Positions 8,146 through 18,093 are shown, counted from the first letter of the stretch. The stretch is 64,000 nucleotides of DNA from SELP01 sp035969385 (GCF_035969385.1 NZ_JAYKKJ010000005.1:256297-320296); one strand, 5' to 3'. Made by a program: numbers and translations. The notes: a model not told the origin generated them from the letters alone.

Positions 8146-9327
8146 TTGCGCGGCATGGAGGACGGACTGGTAAGATCGATCAGCTCAGGGCTGAGCCAAA
8201 AGGGGGTGCGCGACCACAACGAGCGCCTCCTCCTGTCGTTGATTCAGCGTCACGGCGCCCTACCCGGAAGTGACCTTGCGCGGATTGCAAACCTGTCGCC
8301 GCCCACCGTTTCTGCGATCCTGCGCAGGCTTGAAACCGACGGGCTTTTGGAACGTGGGGATCCGGTCCGTGGCAAGGTTGGCAAGCCCTCTATCCCGATG
8401 CGTCTTGCGGCCAATGGTGTCTATTCCTTCGGGCTGAAGATCGGGCGCAGGTCTGCCGAACTTGTCTTGATCGACTTTTGTGGGAACACGCGCCACCAAC
8501 GCCAGCTGACCTATGCCGTTCCCCTGCCCGATGTGATTTTCGATTTTGTCGCGGCGGCTGTGTCCGAAATCAAGGGATCGCTGTCAGATGAGTCGATGGC
8601 CCGCATCTGCGGGATCGGCGTGGCCGCCCCGTTTGGCCTTTGGAACTGGCCTGAAAGCACCGACAAATCGGACGAGGCGTTCCAATCGTGGAAAGACGTG
8701 GACCTGCGTGCCCGTGCCGCCGACATCACCGGGCTACCGGTGACCCTGATGAACGACGCAACCGCCGCCTGTCAGGCAGAGCACATGTTCGGGCGCGGCA
8801 AGGAATTCCGCGACTACGCCTATTTCTTTATCGGGGCCTTCATCGGTGGCGGTGTTGTCCTGAACAACTCTGTCTTCGAAGGACCGCAAGGGAACGCGGG
8901 GGCACTTGGATCACTGCGCACGGTCGGCCCCAACGGCGAAAGCATGCAGTTGGTCGACATGGCATCGATCCACCAGTTGGAACTGCGCCTGCGCGAGGTG
9001 GACCTTGACCCCCGCCAGTTGTGGACCGAACCGGATAGTTGGACCAACCTGTCGCGCTATGTCGACCCGTGGTTAGGCCAGACGGCGCAGGAACTGGCGA
9101 AAGCCGCGCTTTCGACCTGTTCGGTCATTGATTTCGAAGCGATCCTGATCGACGGGGCCTTCCCCGCCGCGATCCGTGAAGAACTGGTATCCCGCGTGCG
9201 CCGCTATATGGCCACGCAGGATACGCGCGGGTTGATTCCGCCCCGGATCGAAGCGGGCAGTATTGGCGCAAGGGCCCGGTCGGTCGGCGCAGCGAGCCAG
9301 CCCGTGGGCGCCCATTTCATGCTGTGA
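8146..9327 (+). CDS. ROK-family transcriptional regulator of the sugar transporter
   Basis: About 393 residues. An N-terminal winged helix (SQKGVRDHNERLLLSLIQ, then LARIANLSPPTVSAILRRLE as recognition region) precedes a ROK sugar-kinase-like domain with VGKPSIPMRL, LMNDATAACQAEHMFG and a glycine-rich GAFIGGGVVLN loop. Such proteins repress sugar uptake genes until the sugar binds; in rhizobia FrcR has this place. The start is uncertain: TTG 8146 is preceded by AGGAGG at 8131-8136 with 9-base spacing, ATG 8155 is close behind, and ATG 8104 lacks a ribosome site. Divergent from frcB. Confidence 0.87.
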   Translation: MRGMEDGLVRSISSGLSQKGVRDHNERLLLSLIQRHGALPGSDLARIANLSPPTVSAILRRLETDGLLERGDPVRGKVGKPSIPMRLAANGVYSFGLKIGRRSAELVLIDFCGNTRHQRQLTYAVPLPDVIFDFVAAAVSEIKGSLSDESMARICGIGVAAPFGLWNWPESTDKSDEAFQSWKDVDLRARAADITGLPVTLMNDATAACQAEHMFGRGKEFRDYAYFFIGAFIGGGVVLNNSVFEGPQGNAGALGSLRTVGPNGESMQLVDMASIHQLELRLREVDLDPRQLWTEPDSWTNLSRYVDPWLGQTAQELAKAALSTCSVIDFEAILIDGAFPAAIREELVSRVRRYMATQDTRGLIPPRIEAGSIGARARSVGAASQPVGAHFML

Positions 9328-9360
9328 AGGCGCCGGAGGGTTCGATCCAGCGCCCATGCA

Positions 9361-10206
9361 TCAGGCAACCCCGACAACACCCACCGCCGGTTCATCCATG
9401 CCGAACGGGCGCTTCAACTGCCCACAGGCCGGTGGATGCAGGCCCAGTTTGCGCATCGTCGGGATGAACCTGTTGTAGCGTGTCACACGTCCGGTCAGCG
9501 CCATACCGATACAGTATTTCGAACACCGGCGCGTCGGCCGTTCCCCCGCCTTGCGCAACAGCCGGTCCGCGTGACCGCGCCCGTTTGCGGACTTGGTTTC
9601 CATGATGAACCTGTCGGTCCCCGCGGCCAGCACCTTGCCATCGCTAAGGAACCGCAGATCGGTATCTATCGTGATCCTCTCTCCGCCGGACTTCGCAACC
9701 AGCGTGATCCGCCGATAGGACACGTCCAGCGATGGTGCCAGCGCATAGGGAAAGGGCTTGCCATACTGACGGCCATAGGTGGTGCGGGCGAACTCCGCCG
9801 CCTCATCCGACAGCCCGTGAAGGTCGGCAGGATCATAGGGCATCCGGTATTTTTCGGTCATGCCGCGCTGTCCCTTGACCTTGACCTCCAGAAAACACAG
9901 GCCCGCGTCGACATAGCTGCGCGCCCGCACCTTGAACCCCAGACGCTTGCCCTGATGGTGTTCGAAATAGGCGCTACAGTCGGCATCGTCGAAATACCGC
10001 GTATCGTAGGAAAAGGCCCGCTTTCCATCTATTTCCAGAACGTCATAGGCCTGCGCGAAATCTGGAATCAGATCCAGAAAAGTCGCGCGCGGCATCACAT
10101 ATTTGTTGTCGATCCGGGCCATCATTTCCGCCTTTGCGTTCAATTGGCCAAGGCTGATCGGGGTGAAAGGGGCGGTCAGGATATCAATTTTGGAACAACA
10201 GGTCAT
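9361..10206 (-). CDS. VTC-domain polyphosphate polymerase-like protein
   Basis: 281 residues of the VTC domain family (CYTH/triphosphate-tunnel fold), the catalytic part of the yeast vacuolar transporter chaperone that makes polyphosphate from ATP. Visible tunnel-lining segments are RIDNKYVMP, FSYDTRYFDD, GFKVRARSYVD, FLEVKVKG, ITIDTDLRF and IMETKS, with alternating charged residues on strands. It is followed 15 bases after the DUF4956 gene on the same strand, a pairing seen in many bacteria. A polymer or nucleotide-related role is likely but not shown for the bacterial proteins. Confidence 0.82.
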   Translation of the reverse strand: MTCCSKIDILTAPFTPISLGQLNAKAEMMARIDNKYVMPRATFLDLIPDFAQAYDVLEIDGKRAFSYDTRYFDDADCSAYFEHHQGKRLGFKVRARSYVDAGLCFLEVKVKGQRGMTEKYRMPYDPADLHGLSDEAAEFARTTYGRQYGKPFPYALAPSLDVSYRRITLVAKSGGERITIDTDLRFLSDGKVLAAGTDRFIMETKSANGRGHADRLLRKAGERPTRRCSKYCIGMALTGRVTRYNRFIPTMRKLGLHPPACGQLKRPFGMDEPAVGVVGVA

Positions 10207-10221
10207 TGCAGTCGTCCTTTG

Positions 10222-10821
10222 TCAGGTCCGATAAAATACAGTGATGCGGGCAAGGTCGTTGACGTAGTTCAGTTCATTGACCTGAAAATTCATGACGCGA
10301 ACGCCCAGCCGCTCGGACAGGTGGGCGCACATGGCCTCGGTGTCTGACAGGACGTGCGGGTCGATCCGATCAAGCGTCAGCTTGGCGGCAGAGGCGGACC
10401 GAAGGATCTTGGGATGGTCCAGCATCCAGGCCGCGACCAGGACAAAGGCCAGGATCAGGACAACCAGTGCCAGACCAGTTCCAAGCACCGAACAGATCAC
10501 CGCAATGGCAATGGACCCGAAGAAATAGCTGATCTCGATCTTGGATATCTGTTCGGACCGAAGGCTGAACAAGGCGAGGATTGCAAACAGGCCGAACCCG
10601 GCGGCGATACTGAATTCGACGCTGGACAGGATCGTGAGAACCGCGAAGGCGAAGATATTGAACATCGCCGCAGTCGTCGCAAGTTCCTTGTCCCGGTATC
10701 GGCGGTAGAACATGCCGAACATCAGCGCGATCATCGAAACGGCGTTCAGCGCGAACCGGATCGCCAGTTCCGCAATCGGGTCCAGTGGGTCAAGAAGGGG
10801 CATCGCAGATCCTGTAGACAT
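10222..10821 (-). CDS. DUF4956 membrane protein paired with VTC protein
   Basis: About 199 residues. Four hydrophobic helices lie in the N-terminal two thirds (around 20-40, 50-70, 75-95 and 105-135), with the family hallmark FAILALFSLRSE between them, then a soluble C-terminal domain of about 70 residues. This matches DUF4956. It is the first gene of a two-gene operon with the VTC-domain protein and probably forms its membrane partner. ATG 10821 or ATG 10803 are both possible starts. Function unknown. Confidence 0.78.
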   Translation of the reverse strand: MSTGSAMPLLDPLDPIAELAIRFALNAVSMIALMFGMFYRRYRDKELATTAAMFNIFAFAVLTILSSVEFSIAAGFGLFAILALFSLRSEQISKIEISYFFGSIAIAVICSVLGTGLALVVLILAFVLVAAWMLDHPKILRSASAAKLTLDRIDPHVLSDTEAMCAHLSERLGVRVMNFQVNELNYVNDLARITVFYRT

Positions 10822-11128
10822 GGCCCCCGACAGCCGGGCGGCACCAACGCCCCACACCTGCCATTCCTTGCACGGGATCGGACCCGCGGGTGGTCAGGTG
10901 ATGTTTCGGACCTTTGCCGACATCCAAGGCCCTCGCCCCCGTTTAGACCGGGGCAAGACCGTGCGAGCTGTTTGGTTTTCTACGGTTTCCGCGCCGGGCA
11001 TGACGGGCAAACGGCCCTTGGCCATCCGACCAAGGTCCGTGTTTCTGACACCGGGTTTCGCCCCTGCGGAGGTGAAACAGGGGCCGATCCGACCTTCTGT
11101 CGAAGAGAACGCACGGTCTTGACGGCTG
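10822..11128. other. Intergenic stretch without recognised gene
   Basis: About 300 bases upstream of the DUF4956/VTC operon and downstream of the alpha-galactosidase gene. Several frames are open across it but they have no family resemblance or ribosome sites. The promoter for DUF4956 must lie here; I cannot assign -35 and -10 boxes. Confidence 0.5.
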
Positions 11129-13186
11129 TTACTGCCGGGTCCCTTCCACGACGTAGACCGTTTCCGGCCACGCGATCGGCAGGTTGATACCCGCAGTCAT
11201 GAGCGCGCGGCCCGACAATCGCAACGTCGCGGTTTTCAATGCATTTCCACCGCGCGAATGCGGCGCGATGTGTTCGGGGTTGGCCAGACGAACGGCGTAG
11301 ATCGCTTCGGGGTCCAGTCCGGTCAGGCGCAGGGCCCGCGGCAGGTTCTGGGTCGACGTCACCCCCTGCCCCGCGAAAACGACAAAGCGGCTCTTGTCCT
11401 GCGCGATCTGGATTTCTGCGGTCACCGCCGGATCGTCGCAGTCCAGCGCATGGATCGCCCCCGACATCATCCAGCCGCGGTTCGCCTTGAACCACGCGGT
11501 CACGAGGGTCAGTTCGGCCTCTTCTTCAGCCGTGAAGCTGCGCAGATCGCTTTCGAACCCCATGTGACGCATGGCGGCGATCCAGGCGCGGAAGCCCATC
11601 GACAGCCGGCGACCGGTGGTGTGGGAATGGGCCGCGCCCACATGGCTGCCCGTGATCGCCGACGGGATCATAAGGGCGGCGGCCTGCTGCATCCGCAGCC
11701 TTTCTGCCGCGTCGATGCAATCCGACAGCCAGACCCGGCTTGTGTGTTCAAGAATGCCGTAGTCGATCCGACCCCCGCCCGAGGCGCAGCTTTCGATTTC
11801 CACCTTGGGATGGGCGGCCCGAAGGCGGGCCAGAAGGTCAAGGATGCCCCGCCCCTGTGCCGCGTCCAGCATGGGCAACAGGCGGTTGTGGTCCCATTTG
11901 AGGTAGTCAATCGCGTTGTCCGACAGGATCGCGTCGAGCACGGCAAAGAGGTGGTCGCGCACCTCTGCCTTGCCGAGGTCAAGCACCAGCTGATGCCGCC
12001 CCGTGGTCTGATCCAGCGGGCCAAGCACCCAATCGGGATGGGCGCGGTAGAGGTCGCTTTCGGCGTTGATCATCTCTGGCTCGACCCACAGGCCGAAGGT
12101 CATGCCAAGCGCGTGAACCTTGTCGATCAGGGGTGTCAGCCCGTCCGGCCATTTGCGCCGGTCGATCTGCCAATCGCCCAGCGACGTCGTGTCATCGTCC
12201 CGCTTGCCGAACCAGCCGTCATCCAGAACAAACCGTTCCGCCCCGATCCGCGCGGCGCGTTCGGCCATGTCGGACAGGGTGGCGATGTCATGGTCGAAAT
12301 AGACCGCTTCCCAGCAGTTATAATGCACGGGGCGTGGGCGGGCCGGGTCCGGCCAAGTGACAATCGTGTCCCGCACATGGGCCTGTAGCTGCACCGCACA
12401 GCCGTTCAGCCCCGTGTCAGACCGGGCAACCGTCAGCGTCGCGGTTTCGAACCGTGTGCCGGGGGCGCGTTCGGCCCCCGCCCCATTGCCGAACTGGATC
12501 AGGCGGCGACCGTCGGGCAATTCCTCGGCGATCATGCGGTGCCCGCCGGGCCAGCCATAGGCAAAAGCCGTCGCCTCGCCCCGCGTGAACCGGGCATGGG
12601 GACTGGCGGTATAGGCAAATGGCGGCGTTTCGTGACCCGACCGGCCCAAACGCGCCTCGCGCAGCCGGGCACCCGGCGCAAAACCCTGCCGCTGCATCCG
12701 GAATTCACCGTTCCAGCGACCCGAGAATTCGATCAGATCAGACTGCGCCCCCGGAACCGGCAGCACCGGCGCGGACAGCCAGTCCAGCCTGACAGGCGCG
12801 GTTGTTTCAATCGCAGCCCGAAGTGTCAGCACGCCATCAAGCGTAATCTCTGCCGTATAGGTCACTCCACCCGACACGGCCGATACATGCAGGCTTTTTC
12901 CACGGGCCGTGATCGTCGCAGGCGCAAACTGAAGCGGGATTTCCGCACCGTCAACGTCAAGAACCCGCAACGCAGGTTGCCCCATGTAGACACCATCGGC
13001 GACAGGGCAGATTGTGAGACGCGCAACCGCGTCCACCATCCCGCCCGTCAGGTCCATGCGCCCCGCGTCAGCCAACTGGTCCAGATCCTCGGCGTCAGGC
13101 AATCGAGGCCCGAAATAGGCAATGCACGGCAAGCCCCCGGTCGGCTGGAGCACGAGCGTCTGACTGTCATCATCAATTCTGTACAT
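11129..13186 (-). CDS. Alpha-galactosidase, glycoside hydrolase family 36
   Basis: 685 residues, normal for GH36. It releases terminal alpha-galactose from melibiose, raffinose and similar sugars. An N-terminal beta-sandwich domain of about 290 residues precedes a TIM barrel that begins at PVHYNCWEAVYFD. The nucleophile is Asp in YLKWDHNR (about 432); the acid/base Asp lies in SCASGGGRIDYG...WLSDCIDAAERL (about 489-492). LDDGWFG and GLWVEPEMIN are other conserved barrel loops. No signal peptide, so cytoplasmic; sugar must be imported. It stands alone, with no transporter or regulator directly attached, though a sugar ABC system lies about 5 kb away. Confidence 0.94.
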   Translation of the reverse strand: MYRIDDDSQTLVLQPTGGLPCIAYFGPRLPDAEDLDQLADAGRMDLTGGMVDAVARLTICPVADGVYMGQPALRVLDVDGAEIPLQFAPATITARGKSLHVSAVSGGVTYTAEITLDGVLTLRAAIETTAPVRLDWLSAPVLPVPGAQSDLIEFSGRWNGEFRMQRQGFAPGARLREARLGRSGHETPPFAYTASPHARFTRGEATAFAYGWPGGHRMIAEELPDGRRLIQFGNGAGAERAPGTRFETATLTVARSDTGLNGCAVQLQAHVRDTIVTWPDPARPRPVHYNCWEAVYFDHDIATLSDMAERAARIGAERFVLDDGWFGKRDDDTTSLGDWQIDRRKWPDGLTPLIDKVHALGMTFGLWVEPEMINAESDLYRAHPDWVLGPLDQTTGRHQLVLDLGKAEVRDHLFAVLDAILSDNAIDYLKWDHNRLLPMLDAAQGRGILDLLARLRAAHPKVEIESCASGGGRIDYGILEHTSRVWLSDCIDAAERLRMQQAAALMIPSAITGSHVGAAHSHTTGRRLSMGFRAWIAAMRHMGFESDLRSFTAEEEAELTLVTAWFKANRGWMMSGAIHALDCDDPAVTAEIQIAQDKSRFVVFAGQGVTSTQNLPRALRLTGLDPEAIYAVRLANPEHIAPHSRGGNALKTATLRLSGRALMTAGINLPIAWPETVYVVEGTRQ

Positions 13187-13464
13187 CAGGCATTCACCTT
13201 CAAAACCGCGTCGGCAAGACGCATTGTGTGGTCGGTCTGTGGCTGTTCAAGCATCTGGTCTTGCTGGCCAGTTTCAACGCATCGCCGCGCTGTGACACCG
13301 TTTATTATCACTATCAGGGGTGTTTTGAAGCCTGTGCCCGAAACGGGGATGCGGCGGCGGCCAGTTCAGGCGCAGGCCCAATCCGCCAAACGGGGGAACG
13401 ACGGTTTATCCGCCCTTCGCCCCTGCCGGCCGCATTGGTCAAAACGATCCCGACTGGCTGTCTG

Positions 13465-14310
13465 TCAGCCTGCCGTTGCCTCGTCCGCGCCGCTGTCGCT
13501 CGTTTCGTCCGACACCACATCGGTCGCGCCGTAGATCGATTCAGGGCTGACAATGGTCGGGGGCAGTTCTTCGCCGCGCGGGCTGTAGGCCGGGCCGAGC
13601 AGCCGCAGGGAATCCTCTTCGGTGCGGATGTTCACCGTCGTCGGAACCTCGACCCGGTCGAACAGGTCGATGATATCGTGGTTGAACAGGCGGATACAGC
13701 CCGCCGATCCGGAATTGCCGATCGACGGCAGGTCATTCGTTCCGTGGATGCGGTAGTGGGTGTCCCGGTTCCCGCGATAGAGGTAGAGCGCCCGCGCGCC
13801 CAACGGGCTGGCCAGCCCGCCTTCCACGCCGCGGCGGAAGGGCCCATAGACCTCGGGTTGGCGGCGCAGCATGTTCGCGGTCGGGGTCCAGCTTGGCCAT
13901 TCTTTCTTGGCCCGGATGACAGTCGTTCCGCGCAGCGACAGCCCGGCGCGTCCTACGGCGATGGGATAGCGCCATGCGGTGCCATCATCGAGGATGAAGT
14001 AAAGGAACTTGGCCCATGGGTCGATTTCGATGGTGCCTGGCTCGCGTTCACCTTCGTAGAAGACCAGTTGCCGCCGGTTGGGCCATTCCAGAAAACTGGG
14101 CGGGATCGGCGGCAGGCTGAAGCCGCCATCCTCGATCGGGCCGTAGCCTTCCACCGGGATGAAACCGAACAGGTCCATCGCCTGCTGCGCCGACATCGGG
14201 CCTTCCCCGTCGGGGCCAACGACATCCTCGGGCACCGGGGTACAGGCGGTGGCGGCGGCGGATCCGGCTAGGGCAATGAAGGCGCGGCGGGTGGGTGTCA
14301 AAAACGGCAT
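13465..14310 (-). CDS. L,D-transpeptidase (YkuD domain), probable lipoprotein
   Basis: 281 residues. The N-terminus (MPFLTPTRRAFIALAG) has a twin-Arg start and a lipobox-like AATAC, so export and lipid anchoring are likely. The YkuD catalytic motif is complete: HGTN followed by SAGCIRL, giving the His and the active Cys and Arg. Such enzymes make 3-3 peptidoglycan cross-links or attach proteins to peptidoglycan in the periplasm. A mildly acidic tail of about 50 residues follows the domain. ATG 14310 is preferred over the upstream ATG because the signal starts there. Confidence 0.9.
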   Translation of the reverse strand: MPFLTPTRRAFIALAGSAAATACTPVPEDVVGPDGEGPMSAQQAMDLFGFIPVEGYGPIEDGGFSLPPIPPSFLEWPNRRQLVFYEGEREPGTIEIDPWAKFLYFILDDGTAWRYPIAVGRAGLSLRGTTVIRAKKEWPSWTPTANMLRRQPEVYGPFRRGVEGGLASPLGARALYLYRGNRDTHYRIHGTNDLPSIGNSGSAGCIRLFNHDIIDLFDRVEVPTTVNIRTEEDSLRLLGPAYSPRGEELPPTIVSPESIYGATDVVSDETSDSGADEATAG

Positions 14311-14400
14311 TAGATTCCCGGTAATAAGCAACGTTGAACGATCCTTAGCACCCTGAACGCCGGTTGCAAAACACTCCTGTCCCGCCGCGTCACAATGGTG

Positions 14401-15603
14401 TTATCCGACCACGTTGAATTCCGGCCCGTAGGGATATTTGGTGATATCCTCGTTGCCGTCTTCGGTGATGATCATGATGTCGTGTTCGCGGTAGCCACCG
14501 GCGCCCGGCTGACCTTCGGGGATGGTCAGCATCGGCTCCATGCTGATCACCATGCCCGGTTCCAGAACCGTGTCGATGTCTTCGCGCAGTTCCAGCCCGG
14601 CCTCGCGCCCGTAATAGTGGGACAGCACACCGAAGGAATGGCCATAGCCGAAAGTCCGGTACTGCAGCAGTTGCCGTTCGGCAAAGAAGTCGTTGATCTG
14701 CGCCGTAATCTCGGAACATTTCGCGCCGGGCTTCAGCAGGCTGATCCCCAGTTCGTGGGCCGCGACGTTGGCTTCCCAGATCTTCAGGCTGGCCTCGTCC
14801 ACCTCGCGCACGAACATGGTCCGTTCCAGCGCGGTGTAATAGCCCGAGATCATCGGGAAGGTGTTCAGCGACAGGATATCGCCGACCTGCAATTGCCGTG
14901 CGGTCACGGGGTTATGCGCCCCGTCGGTGTTGATCCCTGACTGGAACCAGACCCAGGTGTCGCGATATTCGGCTTCGGGGAAGCGCTTGGCGATCTCCAG
15001 TTCCATCGCGTCGCGGCCCGCCATGGCCACGTCAATCTCGCGCGCGCCAACGCTGATCGCGTCGCGGATGGCAAAGCCACCAACATCCGCCGTGGCGGCG
15101 CCCGCGCGGATCATCTCCAGTTCAGCCGGAGATTTGTGCATCCGCTGCACCATGGTCGCGGCGGCAATGTCGCGGGTTTCCGACGGCGACAGGAATTCGT
15201 CCAGCAGCGCCTTTTGGGCAAGGCTGATGTGGTCGCCCTCGTAGCCGATGACCTTGCCGGTGCCGGTAACCGAGCGGATCGCCCGCCAGTAGTTGTTCCG
15301 CTTCCAGTCGGTATAGGTGATGTTGTCGCCGTGGCAGCGCCGCCAGGGTTGGGCCGCGTCGATGCCCGCGCTGATGGTGACACTTTCGGTCGCCGTCACG
15401 ACCAGCCCGTAGGGCCGTCCGAACGAGCAATAGAGAAACCCCGAGTAATAGGCGATGTTGTGCATCGAGGTGAAAACGGCGGCATCGACCCCGGCGTCGG
15501 CCATGATCTTGCGCAGCCCGGCAAGCCGGTCGTCATATTCGGATGCGGCGAACGGCAGGATGCGGTCGCCCTGGTGAAAACGGTAGAATTCGGGACGGTC
15601 CAT
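14401..15603 (-). CDS. Creatinase-like M24-family amidinohydrolase
   Basis: 400 residues, closely following Pseudomonas creatinase along its whole length: FTSMHNIAYYSGFLYCSFGRP in the N-terminal domain, then WFQSGINTDGAHNPVT, TFGYGHSFG, SHYYGREAGLELREDI and SMEPMLTIPEG in the pita-bread domain. Creatinase hydrolyses creatine to sarcosine and urea without metal; the His in the GYGHSFG region is the catalytic base. AAGGGGG lies 7 bases before ATG 15603. No creatininase, sarcosine oxidase or urease gene is adjacent, so the true substrate could be a related guanidino or betaine compound. Confidence 0.88.
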   Translation of the reverse strand: MDRPEFYRFHQGDRILPFAASEYDDRLAGLRKIMADAGVDAAVFTSMHNIAYYSGFLYCSFGRPYGLVVTATESVTISAGIDAAQPWRRCHGDNITYTDWKRNNYWRAIRSVTGTGKVIGYEGDHISLAQKALLDEFLSPSETRDIAAATMVQRMHKSPAELEMIRAGAATADVGGFAIRDAISVGAREIDVAMAGRDAMELEIAKRFPEAEYRDTWVWFQSGINTDGAHNPVTARQLQVGDILSLNTFPMISGYYTALERTMFVREVDEASLKIWEANVAAHELGISLLKPGAKCSEITAQINDFFAERQLLQYRTFGYGHSFGVLSHYYGREAGLELREDIDTVLEPGMVISMEPMLTIPEGQPGAGGYREHDIMIITEDGNEDITKYPYGPEFNVVG

Positions 15604-15862
15604 GTTTGGCCCCCTTCTTAGCAAAGAGGTCCCGGCGTTCAGGACGGACATGCGTGGAATCACGGGGCGACGCCATCGCCCCACGCATTGAAACCGTTAG
15701 CGTGGGCGAAACCGTTTTTCCAGTGTCTTGTTGCGCCCGGTGTTAGCGGCAAAGTAAGACCGCGCAGGCATCCGGCAATTCTGCCCCTGTGACAGCTTGG
15801 TCACTGGCGCTTCCGGCTTTTGTATACTATTGTATGCCAAACTTGATTCTGGCGAGGACATC

Positions 15863-18067
15863 ATGGACGCGAACACCACCCCCGACATCATCTACACCAA
15901 GGTCGACGAAGCACCGGAACTGGCCTCGGCCTCGCTTCTGCCGATCATCCAAAGCTTTGCGAGCGCCGCGGGCGTGAGCGTAGGCACCAAGGACATCTCG
16001 CTTGCGGGCCGTATCCTTGCGACCTTCCCGGACTATCTGACCGAAGAGCAGCGGATCAGCGACGATCTGGCCGAACTGGGCGAACTGGTGAAGACGCCCG
16101 AGGCGAATGTGATCAAGCTGCCCAACATTTCGGCCTCGGTGCCGCAGCTGGTCGCGGCGATCAAGGAACTTCAGGCTCAGGGTTATGCCCTGCCCGACTA
16201 TCCCGAAACCCCGGCCACCGACGAAGAAAAGGCGGTGCGCGCCAAGTATGACACCATCAAGGGGTCAGCGGTGAACCCGGTTCTGCGCGAAGGCAACTCG
16301 GACCGCCGCGCTGCCGCCGCCGTGAAGAAGTTTGCTCAGGCCAACCCGCACCGGATGGGCGACTGGTCGGCCGACAGCAAGACTCGGGTCGCCGCGATGT
16401 CGGGCGGCGATTTCTACTCGAACGAGGCATCGGCCACCCTGCCGGCCGCCGCCACCGCGAAGATCGTGCTGGAAACGGCCGACGGCGAAACCGTTCTGAA
16501 GGACGCGGTCAGCTACCCGGCCGGGACCGTGGTCGACGCGACCTATATGTCGGCGAAGGCGCTGGACGTCTTCCTTGCCGAAGAGATTGAAAAGACCAAG
16601 GCCGAAGGCGTGCTGTTCTCGCTGCACATGAAAGCCACGATGATGAAGGTCTCTGACCCGATCATCTTTGGCCACGCGGTCAAGGCTTGGCTGGCCCCCG
16701 TCTTTAAACAATTCGGCGACCGGCTGGCGGAACTCGGCGTGTCCGGCAACGCGGGCCTTGGCACCCTTCTGGAGAAGGTCAAGGACGAACCGGAAATCCT
16801 CGCCGCGATCGAGGCGGTCAACGCCACCCGCCCGCCGATGTATATGGTCGACAGCGACCGGGGCATCACCAACCTGCACGTCCCGTCCGACGTGATCATC
16901 GACGCCTCCATGCCCGCGCTGATCCGCGCAGGCGGCAAGGGCTGGGGCCCGGACGGCAAGGAACATGACGCCGTCTGCGTCATCCCCGACAATTCCTATG
17001 CGCCGGTCTATGACGCCGCGATTGAATTCTTCAAAGCAAATGGCAAACTGAACCCGGCCACCGCCGGGACGGTGCAAAACCTTGGCCTGATGGCGCAGAA
17101 AGCCGAAGAATACGGCAGCCACCCGACCACCTTTGAAATCCCCGCCGACGGCGTTGTGAAGATGGTTCTGGAAGACGGGACCGTCCTGCATCAGCACAGC
17201 GTCGAGGCGGGCGATATCTGGCGGTCGGCCAGCGCCCGCAAGGCGCCGATCGAGGACTGGGTGAACCTTGCCATCGAACGCCAGCGGCTGACCGGCTACC
17301 GGTCGATCTTCTGGCTGGATGAAAACCGCGCCCACGACGCCCAGCTGATCGCCTATGTAAAGCCGATCCTTGAAGCCAAGGGAGTGGCCGACAAGTTCGA
17401 AATCATGGCCCCGCGCGAGGCGACCATCGCCAGCCTTGAAACCATCACCAAGGGCGAAAACACCATCGCGATCACCGGCAATGTGCTGCGCGACTACCTG
17501 ACCGACCTGTTCCCGATCCTTGAACTGGCCACCTCGGCCAAGATGCTGTCGATCGTGAAACTGATGCAGGGCGGCGGGCTGTTCGAAACCGGTGCCGGTG
17601 GCTCCGCGCCGAAGCACGTGCAGCAGCTACAGGGCGAAAACCACCTGCGTTGGGACAGCCTTGGGGAATTCTGCGCCCTCGGCGAAAGCTTCAAGTTCCT
17701 GGCCGAGGCCAAGGGCAACCGCAAGGCCGCCGTTCTGGGCGACGCGGTCGAGGCCGCGACCCAGGGCGTGCTGGACCATGACCGCAGCCCGGGCCGCAAG
17801 GTGGGCCAACCCGACAACCGCGACAGCCACTACTGGTTCGCCCGCTACTGGGCCGAGGCGCTGGCCGCACAGTCGGACGACGCAGAGCTTGCCGCCCATT
17901 TCGCACCCATCGCCGCAGCCCTTGCCGAGAACGAGGCGACGATCATCGCCGAATTGCAGGCGGGCCGGGGACAGGCCGTGGATCAAGGCGGCTACTACCA
18001 CCCGGATGCGGCCAAGACCGCGGCGATCATGCGGCCGTCGGCCACGATGAACACGATCATCGGCTGA
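15863..18067 (+). CDS. icd: Isocitrate dehydrogenase [NADP+], monomeric type
   Basis: 734 residues, the size of the monomeric (type II) enzyme of the TCA cycle, which oxidises isocitrate to 2-oxoglutarate with NADP+ and Mg2+. Family segments seen: KTPEANVIKLPNISASVPQL near residue 100, LREGNSDRRAA, HMKATMMKVSDPIIFGHAV, DSDRGITNLHVPSDVIIDASMPA, FWLDENRAHDAQL and a C-terminal DNRDSHYWFARYWAEAL. GGCGAGG lies 5 bases before ATG 15863. Monocistronic, with a terminator after it. A large antisense frame over this gene is a shadow. Confidence 0.97.
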   Translation: MDANTTPDIIYTKVDEAPELASASLLPIIQSFASAAGVSVGTKDISLAGRILATFPDYLTEEQRISDDLAELGELVKTPEANVIKLPNISASVPQLVAAIKELQAQGYALPDYPETPATDEEKAVRAKYDTIKGSAVNPVLREGNSDRRAAAAVKKFAQANPHRMGDWSADSKTRVAAMSGGDFYSNEASATLPAAATAKIVLETADGETVLKDAVSYPAGTVVDATYMSAKALDVFLAEEIEKTKAEGVLFSLHMKATMMKVSDPIIFGHAVKAWLAPVFKQFGDRLAELGVSGNAGLGTLLEKVKDEPEILAAIEAVNATRPPMYMVDSDRGITNLHVPSDVIIDASMPALIRAGGKGWGPDGKEHDAVCVIPDNSYAPVYDAAIEFFKANGKLNPATAGTVQNLGLMAQKAEEYGSHPTTFEIPADGVVKMVLEDGTVLHQHSVEAGDIWRSASARKAPIEDWVNLAIERQRLTGYRSIFWLDENRAHDAQLIAYVKPILEAKGVADKFEIMAPREATIASLETITKGENTIAITGNVLRDYLTDLFPILELATSAKMLSIVKLMQGGGLFETGAGGSAPKHVQQLQGENHLRWDSLGEFCALGESFKFLAEAKGNRKAAVLGDAVEAATQGVLDHDRSPGRKVGQPDNRDSHYWFARYWAEALAAQSDDAELAAHFAPIAAALAENEATIIAELQAGRGQAVDQGGYYHPDAAKTAAIMRPSATMNTIIG

Positions 18068-18093
18068 TCCAACCGCATGATGACAACATCGGG

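Noticed and set aside
15690..15716. GAAACCGTT repeated 18 bases apart upstream of creatinase
   Set aside because: Two short direct repeats without palindrome or promoter boxes; no support as a regulator site.
16265..17617. Long minus-strand frame of 450 codons over icd
   Set aside because: It is an antisense shadow produced by GC-rich codon structure; the plus-strand icd frame is unmistakable.
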